Positions 1 to 5,708 of a DNA stretch of 12,775 bases are shown here, piece after piece. The notes under the pieces were generated by a model. That model made no database searches, had not been told where the DNA came from, and was given only the letters and a program-made list of their open reading frames with translations. The stretch is taken from contig CAZCXP010000068.1 of assembly GCA_964502665.1 (NCBI GenBank), forward strand, positions 1 to 12,775, written 5' to 3'. Every line of letters starts with the position of its first letter. The first letter of the stretch is position 1. The position numbers were made by a program, and so were the translations under genes. The DNA is from SOKG01 sp964502665. Its GTDB lineage: Bacteria > Chloroflexota > Dehalococcoidia > SZUA-161.

Positions 1-57
1 CTGGGCTACGAGTACGGCACCGAGGTAGTGCACCGCGATAACCTGGTTATGCTTTGA
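1..57 (+). CDS. proB: Glutamate 5-kinase, C-terminal end only (partial)
   Basis: An open frame runs in from the left edge and stops at TGA 55-57, giving 18 residues that begin LGYEYGTEVVHRDNLV. This matches from memory the end of the C-terminal PUA domain of glutamate 5-kinase, whose E. coli version ends with a very similar GYEYG...VHRDD stretch. The enzyme phosphorylates glutamate to gamma-glutamyl phosphate, the substrate of the proA product encoded 20 nt downstream, so a proBA operon is the natural reading. Only the tail is visible, so nothing can be said about the kinase domain, the start or the promoter. Confidence 0.8.
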   Translation: MGYEYGTEVVHRDNLVML

Positions 58-77
58 ATATCAAAAAGGAACGAGAA

Positions 78-1352
78 ATGCAATCTGCCAAAAATGAGGT
101 TGAGGTCAAAGCCAAGGCTGCCAAGGGGGCCTCGAAGAAGCTGGCGTATCTCGCCACCGATATTAAGAACAAGGCCCTGCTTTCTATCGCTGACGGGCTC
201 ATAGCCAGTGAGGAGACTATTCTGGCAGCCAACCGCCTGGACTACGCCGAGGGCGAGAAGGCAGGCATGGCTGCTGCCATGCTCGATCGGCTCCTCCTGA
301 CCTCGGAGAGAATCCAGGCAATCTCATCGGATGTCCGGGCCGTTGCTGGTCTTCCCGACCCGGTAGGGGAGACGTTCGAAATGCGCACCCTCCCCAATGG
401 CCTTCAGGCTGGCAAGCGCCGGGTCCCTCTGGGGGTGATTGGGGCTATCTATGAGAGCCGCCCCAATGTCACTGTCGATATCTCCGTGCTTTGCCTCAAG
501 TCCGGCAATGCCATCATCCTCCGCGGTGGCAAGGAGGCAATACACTCCAACTCGGCTCTGGCCAAGGTAATACAGAATGCCTCCTACGAGGCCGGTGTTC
601 CCCAAGGAGCTGTGCAGTTCATCGAAGCCACCGACCGCGCCCTGGTAGGACAAATGCTCAAGATGAGAGATACTATCGACCTGATCGTCCCCCGCGGCGG
701 AGCAGAGCTGATCAACTATGTGGCACAAAACGCCACCATGCCCGTTGTCACTGGCGGAATCGGCGTCTGTCATACCTACGTTGACAGCAGTGCTGACCTG
801 GATAAAGCGGTAGCCATTGCCTATAACGCCAAGGTGCAGCGCCCCACGGTATGCAATGCTCTCGATACCCTCCTGGTTCACGCCAGCGTAGCCCGCGACT
901 ACCTGCCTAGAATTGCGGCCGAGTGGGGCAGGGCAGGGGTGGAGATGCACTGCGATCAGCGAGCACTGGAGATCATACAGACCTTGCCATCGCTCAACGT
1001 CGTTTCCGCCACCGACGAGGTCTGGGGCAAGGAGTTCCTGGCGCTAGCTGCCGCTATCAAGGTTGTTGATTCCCTCGATGAGGCACTGGAGCACATCGAA
1101 CGCTACGGCTCAGGGCACTCCGAAGCCATCGTGACAGAGGACTATACAGCAGCGATGAGGTTTCTGAACGAGGTCGATGCTGCCTGTGTCTACGTGAACG
1201 CCAGCACTCGCTTCACCGACGGCAGCCAGTTTGGGCTGGGGGCGGAGGTGGGTATCAGCACCCAGAAGCTCCACGCCCGGGGTCCTATGGGGCTCAAGGA
1301 GCTCACCACCTATAAATGGATACTACTGGGCGATGGACAGGTTCGTCCCTAG
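78..1352 (+). CDS. proA: Gamma-glutamyl phosphate reductase (ProA)
   Basis: NADPH-dependent reduction of gamma-glutamyl phosphate to glutamate-5-semialdehyde, the second step of proline synthesis in the cytoplasm. The product has 424 residues, close to the 417 of E. coli ProA, and shows the aldehyde-dehydrogenase-like layout: GVIGAIYESRPNVTVD and LKSGNAIILRGGKEA in the cofactor-binding part, DLIVPRGG, the catalytic Cys259 in QRPTVCNA, and the C-terminal FGLGAEVGISTQKLHARGPMGL signature. I chose ATG 78 because AAAAGGA lies 7 nt before it. The frame also opens at TTG 54, inside the proB end, which would add 8 residues but has no ribosome site. It follows proB by 20 nt, so co-transcription and perhaps translational coupling are likely. 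Nothing looks damaged. Confidence 0.96.
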   Translation: MQSAKNEVEVKAKAAKGASKKLAYLATDIKNKALLSIADGLIASEETILAANRLDYAEGEKAGMAAAMLDRLLLTSERIQAISSDVRAVAGLPDPVGETFEMRTLPNGLQAGKRRVPLGVIGAIYESRPNVTVDISVLCLKSGNAIILRGGKEAIHSNSALAKVIQNASYEAGVPQGAVQFIEATDRALVGQMLKMRDTIDLIVPRGGAELINYVAQNATMPVVTGGIGVCHTYVDSSADLDKAVAIAYNAKVQRPTVCNALDTLLVHASVARDYLPRIAAEWGRAGVEMHCDQRALEIIQTLPSLNVVSATDEVWGKEFLALAAAIKVVDSLDEALEHIERYGSGHSEAIVTEDYTAAMRFLNEVDAACVYVNASTRFTDGSQFGLGAEVGISTQKLHARGPMGLKELTTYKWILLGDGQVRP

Positions 1353-1422
1353 GGGGCAAGAGAGAAGTGAACCCCATGGGCGGTTGCCCGCCATAGAACG
1401 ATGAAAATAGATGTACCGGATG

Positions 1423-1505
1423 CCGTTCGTGGTGAGCCCTTCGGCTTGGCTCAGGGCAGGCTTGTCGAACCATGAACCGCCCTTCGACAAGCTCAGGGCG
1501 AACGG
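1423..1505. repeat. Palindromic intergenic repeat with CCGTTCG/CGAACGG ends
   Basis: This 83-bp block lies in the 195-bp gap between proA and the acidic-protein gene. It begins CCGTTCG and ends CGAACGG, and these are reverse complements. Inside are a perfect 9-bp inverted repeat, CTTGTCGAA (1461-1469) and TTCGACAAG (1483-1491), with a 13-nt loop, and a second small stem, GAGCC (1434-1438) with GGCTC (1448-1452). The motif TTCGACAAGCTCAGG is one I recall as a dispersed intergenic repeat in many bacterial genomes, Chloroflexota among them, but this was not searched. Compared with the form I remember, the left half carries about 22 extra bases (roughly 1438-1460). It codes for nothing credible and would fold as RNA on either strand. 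The rest of the gap, 1353-1422, shows only a weak 5-bp GC stem near 1379-1392. Confidence 0.8.
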
Positions 1506-1547
1506 ATTAAACCTTGCTTTCCGAGCAAATGGAAAAGGAGGATTATC

Positions 1548-1856
1548 ATGGCAGACTATCAGTTCGAAAGAGAGTGCCGTACCCCATATTCAGAGGTTTA
1601 CCTTGTCAGTGCCGCTGACGAGCGAGTGGGGAGGGTGGACCTCCACTTTACCCCATCAATAGTCTATGCCACTCTTTGCGTGGGCGAGAAGATGACCGCA
1701 GATGACATTCAGGAACTTATCGATCATGTAGACGAAGAGTTGGTCATGTCAGCAGATGTTGCCCGAGATGACTTCATTGTCACAGTATATCAGGGACATG
1801 AGGCTGGCATTTTCAGCGATGAAGAGTTCGAGGAGGAAGAGGAGGAGGAAGAATAA
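1548..1856 (+). CDS. Small acidic protein of unknown function
   Basis: I do not recognise this 102-residue protein. It is supported as a real gene by a very strong ribosome site (AAAAGGAGG, 1531-1539) before ATG 1548 and by protein-like composition. Residues 1-45 are suggestive of beta strands (SEVYLVSAAD, GRVDLHF, IVYATLCVG). Residues 50-66 are acidic and probably helical (TADDIQELIDHVDEEL), followed by another strand-like stretch (DDFIVTVYQG). The C-terminus from about 91 is almost all acid, ending in a run of eight glutamates after EEF. The tail is encoded by a pure GAG/GAA tract. No signal peptide, membrane segment or metal motif is seen, so it is probably cytosolic. It may be read through from proBA or from an unseen promoter beyond the palindromic repeat. 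It converges with the transketolase pair. Confidence 0.8.
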   Translation: MADYQFERECRTPYSEVYLVSAADERVGRVDLHFTPSIVYATLCVGEKMTADDIQELIDHVDEELVMSADVARDDFIVTVYQGHEAGIFSDEEFEEEEEEEE

Positions 1857-1865
1857 GCCTCAGGC

Positions 1866-1884
1866 CGGCAGATTTGGCCGTTTT
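1866..1884 (+). terminator. Weak candidate terminator after the acidic-protein gene
   Basis: Ten bases after the stop there is a short stem, CGGC (1866-1869) with GCCG (1877-1880), a 7-nt loop and then TTTT at 1881-1884 followed by CTC. Four base pairs make a weak hairpin, so this is only a candidate. The 78-bp gap between the two convergent genes (1857-1934) also has GGGT/ACCC (1919-1934) next to the transketolase stop, which might help end transcription from the other side. Confidence 0.25.
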
Positions 1885-1934
1885 CTCAACCGGCATCTCC
1901 GAGGGGTGCTCCGGCCCTGGGTCAACGCCGACCC

Positions 1935-2873
1935 TTAGCTGGTCTTGTTGAGAACTAATGAACGAGCGGCGGCCTCGATTCTGGCTGCCGTGAGCCCGTG
2001 CTCCTGAAGCAACTCCTCAGGTTTCCCGGACCTGGCATAGGTATCGTTAATAGCGATGAAGGACATAGGAACCGGGTGCTGCTCAGCTACGACCTGGGCC
2101 ACGGCACTACCCAGGCCACCCCGACGTATATGCTCCTCGGCGGTGACGATAGCGCCCGTCTCTCGCGCTGCCTTGACAATAGCATCCTCATCCAAAGGCC
2201 TTAGTGTGGACATACTAAGCACCCGGCAGTCAATTCCATCCCGGGCCATGTTTTGCGCCGCCTCCAGGGCAAGAGCCACCATAAGCCCTATGCCAATAAC
2301 AGTGACGTCCTTGCCGTCCCGCAAAGTCACACCTTTCCCTAGATTGAACTGATAGTCAGGGGCGTAAACCAGCGGCGTCTTGGGGCGGCTGAGCCTGATG
2401 TAGAAGGGCCCGTAAGTCTGAGCCGCTGCCCTCACCGCTTGAGCTACCTCTGCAGCATCAGCAGGGACAACTACGTTGAAACCGGGGAATGAGCAGGCCA
2501 GTGCCAGGTCCTCGATAGCGTGGTGCGAGGTGCCATCCTCACCTACGGTGATCCCTCCATGACTGGTGACTAGCTTAACGTTCAACCCCGGTTGGGCTAT
2601 GCTCATTCGTATCTGGTCAAAGCAACGTCCGGGGGCAAACACGGCAAAAGTGCTGGCAAACGCCGTTTTGCCTGATGCAGCAAGCCCGGCGGCAATACTG
2701 ATCATGTTCTGTTCAGCGATACCGCAATCGAAAAACCTTCCCGGGAACTTCTGAGCGAAGATACTGGTCATCGTTGACCTCGAGAGATCGGCATCAAGGA
2801 CAACAATGTCCGGGTTCTGCTCGCCCAGTTCCACAAGGGCTTTGCCATAGGCTTCCCTGGTGCTCTGCTCCAC
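1935..2873 (-). CDS. Transketolase, C-terminal subunit
   Basis: The second half of a split transketolase, carrying the pyrimidine-binding and C-terminal domains. It works with the neighbouring N-terminal subunit to move two-carbon ketol units between sugar phosphates in the non-oxidative pentose phosphate pathway, using thiamine diphosphate (TPP). In the 312 residues I see GIAEQNM at 51-57, with Glu54 as the conserved acid that activates TPP, and then FASTFAVFAPGR, TSHGGITVGEDGTSHHAIED (104-122) and the VVPAD stretch that opens the last part of the domain. The start is GTG at 2873, two bases after the N-subunit stop, with GGAGGAG about 11 nt upstream inside that gene, so the two halves are surely co-translated. 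A 1-deoxyxylulose-5-phosphate synthase is less likely because that enzyme is normally one chain of more than 600 residues. Confidence 0.93.
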   Translation of the reverse strand: MEQSTREAYGKALVELGEQNPDIVVLDADLSRSTMTSIFAQKFPGRFFDCGIAEQNMISIAAGLAASGKTAFASTFAVFAPGRCFDQIRMSIAQPGLNVKLVTSHGGITVGEDGTSHHAIEDLALACSFPGFNVVVPADAAEVAQAVRAAAQTYGPFYIRLSRPKTPLVYAPDYQFNLGKGVTLRDGKDVTVIGIGLMVALALEAAQNMARDGIDCRVLSMSTLRPLDEDAIVKAARETGAIVTAEEHIRRGGLGSAVAQVVAEQHPVPMSFIAINDTYARSGKPEELLQEHGLTAARIEAAARSLVLNKTS

Positions 2874-2875
2874 GG

Positions 2876-3799
2876 CTACTTCAACTCCTCCAGCGCCTTC
2901 TCCACCTCCGCAGCAGTGGGAGCCCTGCCGTGAAAGTCGGGGTTGTTCTCCATGAAGCTAACCCCCTTGCCCTTTATAGTGTGGGCAATGACGGCAGTGG
3001 GCCTTCCCTTGACCTTCTTTGCCTCATCGAGGGCCGTGATCAATTGAGAGAGGTCGTGTCCATCAACCTCCATGGTGTGCCAGCCAAAGGCCTTCCACTT
3101 CTCAGCCAGGGGCTCGATGTTCATCACGTCGCGGTTCCAGCCATCGATTTGCTGTTTATTATGGTCAATGATAGCGACAAGGTTATCGAGTTTGAAGTGG
3201 GCTGCAGCCATGGCTGCTTCCCAAACCTGTCCTTCATCGCATTCCCCGTCACCCAGTAGTACGTACACTCGATGGTCTCGATTATCAAGGCGGCCGGCCA
3301 GCGCGATGCCGATGCCAAAGGAGAGACCCTGCCCCAGTGAACCCGAAGACATCTCCACCCCCAGGGTAGCGGTCATATCGCAGTGACCTTGCAGACAGCT
3401 ACCCAGAGCCCTCAAGGTGGCGAGTTCGTCCACATCGAAGTACCCGCGCTCAGCGAGCGCCGCATAGAGGAGTGGAGCAGCATGACCTTTGCTCAGGACA
3501 AATCGGTCGCGGTCTTCCCATCCTGGGTTGGCGGGGTCATGGCGCAAATAGTTGAAGTAAAGGGCTGTGACGATCTCAGCAGCGGAAAGCGAGCCCCCAG
3601 GATGCCCACTCCCTGCCTTCCCAGTCATCCTGATGACATGACGGCGCAGCTTTTTCGCCATTGCTGTCATCTCATCCAAGGAAAACGGAGTGGTCAATGA
3701 TGGCCTTACCCGCAAGAAATTAACAGCCTCGGCGGGACTATCTGCCGAGGCTCCAGGATTAGCACGCTCTCCTCCCGCTCCCTGACCAGATAGGGACAT
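2876..3799 (-). CDS. Transketolase, N-terminal subunit
   Basis: The first half of the split transketolase, the pyrophosphate-binding domain that anchors TPP through a metal ion. Key motifs in the 307-residue form are AGSGHPGGSLS (62-72), SKGHAAPLLYA (103-113), and the TPP fingerprint GDGECDEG (183-190) running to DHNKQQ with Asn214. I chose ATG 3799 because GGAGGTG sits just before it, with 5 nt between GGAGG and ATG. The open frame extends to TTG 3812, but that codon lies at the predicted transcription start. About 45 residues precede the part conserved in the family (LRRHVIRMTGKAGSGHPGG), longer than usual and low in complexity (GQGAGGERANPGASADSPAEA). A perfect hairpin is encoded there, so a shorter product starting at the Met44 codon (3668-3670) is possible. 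It forms an operon with the C subunit, 2 nt apart. Confidence 0.93.
   Translation of the reverse strand: MSLSGQGAGGERANPGASADSPAEAVNFLRVRPSLTTPFSLDEMTAMAKKLRRHVIRMTGKAGSGHPGGSLSAAEIVTALYFNYLRHDPANPGWEDRDRFVLSKGHAAPLLYAALAERGYFDVDELATLRALGSCLQGHCDMTATLGVEMSSGSLGQGLSFGIGIALAGRLDNRDHRVYVLLGDGECDEGQVWEAAMAAAHFKLDNLVAIIDHNKQQIDGWNRDVMNIEPLAEKWKAFGWHTMEVDGHDLSQLITALDEAKKVKGRPTAVIAHTIKGKGVSFMENNPDFHGRAPTAAEVEKALEELK
3725..3752 (-). promoter_or_regulatory. Perfect 9-bp hairpin in the early transketolase transcript
   Basis: AGCCTCGGC (3725-3733) is perfectly reverse-complementary to GCCGAGGCT (3744-3752), with a 10-nt loop. On the minus-strand transcript the stem is followed by TGTTAATTTCTTG, a U-rich stretch though not a clean run. 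It lies about 60 nt after the predicted transcription start and inside the unusual N-terminal extension of the transketolase N subunit. A stem this GC-rich near the 5' end could act as an attenuator or pause site, or affect initiation. It could also be coincidence in coding sequence. Confidence 0.4.
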
Positions 3800-3818
3800 C
3801 TGCACCTCCAGCAACGCA

Positions 3819-3847
3819 ATTATACATTATCCTTGTCCGTTCGTCTA
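3819..3847 (-). promoter_or_regulatory. Sigma-70 type promoter for the transketolase pair
   Basis: Reading the minus strand, TAGACG (3847-3842; 4 of 6 to TTGACA) is followed after 17 bp by a perfect TATAAT (3824-3819). Transcription would start near 3812, leaving a leader of about 12 nt with GGAGGTG before ATG 3799. The box overlaps the promoter facing the other way at 3833-3861. Confidence 0.6.
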
Positions 3848-3861
3848 CACCTTGTTATAAT
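3833..3861 (+). promoter_or_regulatory. Sigma-70 type promoter toward the amidohydrolase
   Basis: TTGTCC (3833-3838; 4 of 6 to the -35 consensus) is followed after 17 bp by a perfect TATAAT (3856-3861). Transcription would start near 3868, giving a leader of about 44 nt that contains the phased direct repeats. The region 3833-3847 is shared with the opposite transketolase promoter, so two polymerases could hardly bind at once. Confidence 0.55.
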
Positions 3862-3871
3862 CCTACTGCGA

Positions 3872-3915
3872 TTCTGTCACAATCTTGTAACGGTCTTGTA
3901 ATAATCTTGTAATGA
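3872..3915 (+). repeat. Phased direct repeats TCTTGTAA, 11-bp period, running into a start codon
   Basis: TCTTGTAA occurs exactly at 3883-3890, 3894-3901 and 3905-3912, each 11 bp after the last. A degenerate fourth copy, TTCTGTCA (5 of 8), lies at 3872-3879 in the same phase. The last copy overlaps the A of the amidohydrolase ATG at 3912. The period is about one helical turn, as in tandem operator sites. Because there is no purine-rich ribosome site here, the repeats occupy the place where a ribosome would bind. Confidence 0.7.
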
Positions 3916-4754
3916 TTATAGATTTTCACACCCATATATTTCCTCCAAGAATGATAGAAAATCGCGATTACTATTTAGGTCGTGATCCCTGCTTTGACGT
4001 CCTTTATGCCAACCCCAAGGCCAAACTGGCCACTGCCGATGATCTTATCGCTAACATGGACAAGGAGGGCGTAGACATCTCGGTAGTGCTCAACATTGGG
4101 TGGTCGAGCCACGAGCTTTGTCTCGAAACAAACGACTATATAATGGATACCATAGCACGATATCCCAACAGACTGGTGGGCTTCTGTGCAGTGCAACCGC
4201 TCGCCAGCGAGAAGGCACTGGTCGAGCTCGAGCGCTGCGTACGAGGCGGAGTTAAGGGTATCGGGGAACTGAGATGTGATACACAGGGATTCGACCTCGC
4301 CGACGAGGCCACCATGGGACCCATCGCTCAAGTAGCAATGGAGCATCACCTGGTTCTCCTGACTCATTCCTCCGAACCGGTGGGGCACTCCTATCCAGGA
4401 AAGGGCGCCATAACCCCTGATATTCTATACCGCTTCATACAGAACTTCCCTGACCTGATTATAGTGTGCGCCCACTGGGGTGGTGGGTTACCCTTTTACG
4501 CCTTGATGCCAGAGGTTTCCAGAGCGTTATCCAACGTCTATTTCGATACGGCCGCCTCGCCTTTCCTTTACCAGGATGCCGTCTTCGAACATGTGGTGGG
4601 AATCGTTGGAGCGGACAAGATCCTTTTTGGCAGCGACCACCCGCTCATCGGGCAAAACAGGATTGTCAAATCGATCCGCTCTCTTAAACTTGCCGCGGAG
4701 GCCGAAAGCATGATCCTTGGAGGAAATGCCCAGAGGATTCTGGCGCTGACCTAG
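3912..4754 (+). CDS. Amidohydrolase-2 family metal-dependent hydrolase
   Basis: A 280-residue TIM-barrel hydrolase or decarboxylase of the amidohydrolase-2 type (Pfam family Amidohydro_2). The metal site is complete: His6 and His8 in MIIDFHTHIFP, His152 in LTHSSEP, His188 in CAHWGGG and Asp242 in FGSDHP. GGVKGIGELR in the middle is also typical of the family. The substrate cannot be told from sequence; relatives include gamma-resorcylate and aminocarboxymuconate-semialdehyde decarboxylases and lactonases, and many are uncharacterised. ATG 3912 is secure because the HxH motif begins six residues in. Oddly, it has no Shine-Dalgarno site: the preceding bases are direct repeats. An AATAAT box at 3900-3905 would even place a transcription start at the ATG, so leaderless translation is possible. 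No signal peptide is seen. thpR starts 10 nt downstream. Confidence 0.88.
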   Translation: MIIDFHTHIFPPRMIENRDYYLGRDPCFDVLYANPKAKLATADDLIANMDKEGVDISVVLNIGWSSHELCLETNDYIMDTIARYPNRLVGFCAVQPLASEKALVELERCVRGGVKGIGELRCDTQGFDLADEATMGPIAQVAMEHHLVLLTHSSEPVGHSYPGKGAITPDILYRFIQNFPDLIIVCAHWGGGLPFYALMPEVSRALSNVYFDTAASPFLYQDAVFEHVVGIVGADKILFGSDHPLIGQNRIVKSIRSLKLAAEAESMILGGNAQRILALT

Positions 4755-4764
4755 TACTTTCGCC

Positions 4765-5349
4765 ATGGAACCTGTACGTGCTTTTATTGCCATCGAATTG
4801 CCGGATTCAGTTAAGTCTACCCTCTCCCAATTACAGGACAACCTTAAGCAAAGCGGCTCCGCTCCTGTGAAGTGGGTTGACCCCCACAGCGTTCATCTCA
4901 CTCTCAAGTTTCTGGGCAACATCGAGGCGGGAACGGTACCAGAGGTAACGAAGGCGATCTCCGAGGCTGCCAGGGGAATTGCCCCGCTGCGACTGGAACT
5001 CGGCGAGCCGGGCGTCTTCCCCAATCTCCGCGCTCCCCGGGTGGTTTGGGTGGGGCTCGGCGGTGAAACAGCCACCCTGTCTGTCATTCAAGAGAACATC
5101 GAGAATGCTCTCATTCCCTTTGGCTTTTCGCCTGAGAGGCGAGCATTCTCACCCCACCTCACCCTGGGACGGGTTCGGGAGAGGTCCTCACCCGACGAGC
5201 GGCGCCGTTTGGGAGAGGCTGTTGCCTCGCTAAAGGTAGATACCAAGCTGTCCTTCACGGTCGACTCCCTCAGCCTCATGAGAAGCAGACTGACCCCGGA
5301 GGGCGCATTATATAGTCGTCTCTCCTCAGTTGCGTTGGAAAGTGGCTGA
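4765..5349 (+). CDS. thpR: RNA 2',3'-cyclic phosphodiesterase (ThpR/LigT)
   Basis: A member of the 2H phosphoesterase superfamily, 194 residues, the usual family length. Both signature tetrads are present: HLTL with His44 (VHLTLKFLGN) and HLTL with His131 (SPHLTLGRVR). The family start RAFIAIELP is at residues 5-13. Such enzymes open 2',3'-cyclic phosphates at RNA ends to 2'-phosphate and can join tRNA half molecules in vitro; the physiological role in bacteria is not settled. ATG 4765 lies 10 nt after the amidohydrolase stop and lacks a clear ribosome site, so it is probably translated by coupling within a two-gene transcript. A soluble cytoplasmic protein with no sign of damage. The functional link to the amidohydrolase is not evident. 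Confidence 0.93.
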   Translation: MEPVRAFIAIELPDSVKSTLSQLQDNLKQSGSAPVKWVDPHSVHLTLKFLGNIEAGTVPEVTKAISEAARGIAPLRLELGEPGVFPNLRAPRVVWVGLGGETATLSVIQENIENALIPFGFSPERRAFSPHLTLGRVRERSSPDERRRLGEAVASLKVDTKLSFTVDSLSLMRSRLTPEGALYSRLSSVALESG

Positions 5350-5358
5350 GCCGAACGG

Positions 5359-5387
5359 TTGCCAAAATTCTACGGTTGGTCTATACT
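5359..5387 (+). promoter_or_regulatory. Sigma-70 type promoter for the zinc-ribbon gene
   Basis: TTGCCA (5359-5364; 5 of 6 to consensus) and TATACT (5382-5387; 5 of 6) are separated by exactly 17 bp. Transcription would begin near 5394, giving a leader of about 26 nt with GGGAGG at 5407-5412 before the GTG start. It begins just after the thpR stop. It is among the best-matching promoters in the window. Confidence 0.6.
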
Positions 5388-5419
5388 GTGTGCGTCACAA
5401 TATGATGGGAGGTGGCTCT

Positions 5420-5632
5420 GTGGAGAACTTCGTTTTTCCCAAATGCCAGAAATGTAACGCTGGCGACTTGGTGCCTCTGTCTGATTTCGGCAGCCAGGGG
5501 GCGCCTATCCACTATAAAGTGTGGGTTTGTACCAATCCTGAATGTGGCTTCAACATGAAAATCAGAAATGGCGACATTTATATGAATGAGCCAATACTAA
5601 GCGGGACAGTGCATAGCTCTCGCTACCGCTAG
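5420..5632 (+). CDS. Small zinc-ribbon protein of unknown function
   Basis: A 70-residue protein with two cysteine pairs, Cys9/Cys12 (KCQKC) and Cys37/Cys42 (CTNPEC), about 25 residues apart, the pattern of a single zinc ribbon. Between them lie LVPLSDFGSQGAPIHYKVWVC, probably the strands of the ribbon. After them come CGFNMKIRNGDIY and a short basic end (SSRYR). I chose GTG 5420 because GGGAGG lies 7 nt before it and a good promoter ends upstream. The frame is open back to ATG 5330, but that part overlaps thpR and has no cysteine-rich continuation. I cannot name a family. The fold would suit nucleic-acid or protein binding, but this is inference. It is followed by a 76-bp gap and then the convergent end of rpoD; I see no clear terminator there. 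Confidence 0.75.
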   Translation: MENFVFPKCQKCNAGDLVPLSDFGSQGAPIHYKVWVCTNPECGFNMKIRNGDIYMNEPILSGTVHSSRYR

Positions 5633-5708
5633 ACGAACACACGCAAAGTATAATTGTCTTCACTGTTGTACCTTAGGGTGAGAGTTGATAAAGAGAGGCA
5701 GGTTTCGC

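Noticed and set aside
324..950. 208-residue open frame on the minus strand
   Set aside because: It is antisense to the intact proA gene and shows no independent support.
1376..1395. Terminator directly after proA
   Set aside because: Only a 5-bp stem (GGCGG/CCGCC) without a following T run.
1411..1662. 83-residue open frame on the plus strand across the palindromic repeat
   Set aside because: It is built from repeat sequence and then overlaps the well-supported acidic-protein gene in another frame.
2774..3259. 161-residue open frame on the plus strand
   Set aside because: It is antisense to both transketolase halves, which carry full motif sets and coupled starts.
1935..3799. A transketolase broken by a frameshift or stop
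   Set aside because: The C half has its own GTG start and ribosome site two bases after the N-half stop, and split transketolases are a normal arrangement.
3872..3915. A CRISPR-like array
   Set aside because: The repeats are 8 bp with 3-bp gaps, far too short for repeats and spacers, and no cas genes are present.
3975..4388. 137-residue open frame on the minus strand
   Set aside because: It is antisense to the amidohydrolase, whose metal-binding residues are all present.
5633..5708. A terminator between the zinc-ribbon gene and rpoD
   Set aside because: I found no stem longer than about 5 bp with a reasonable loop and no T run on either strand.
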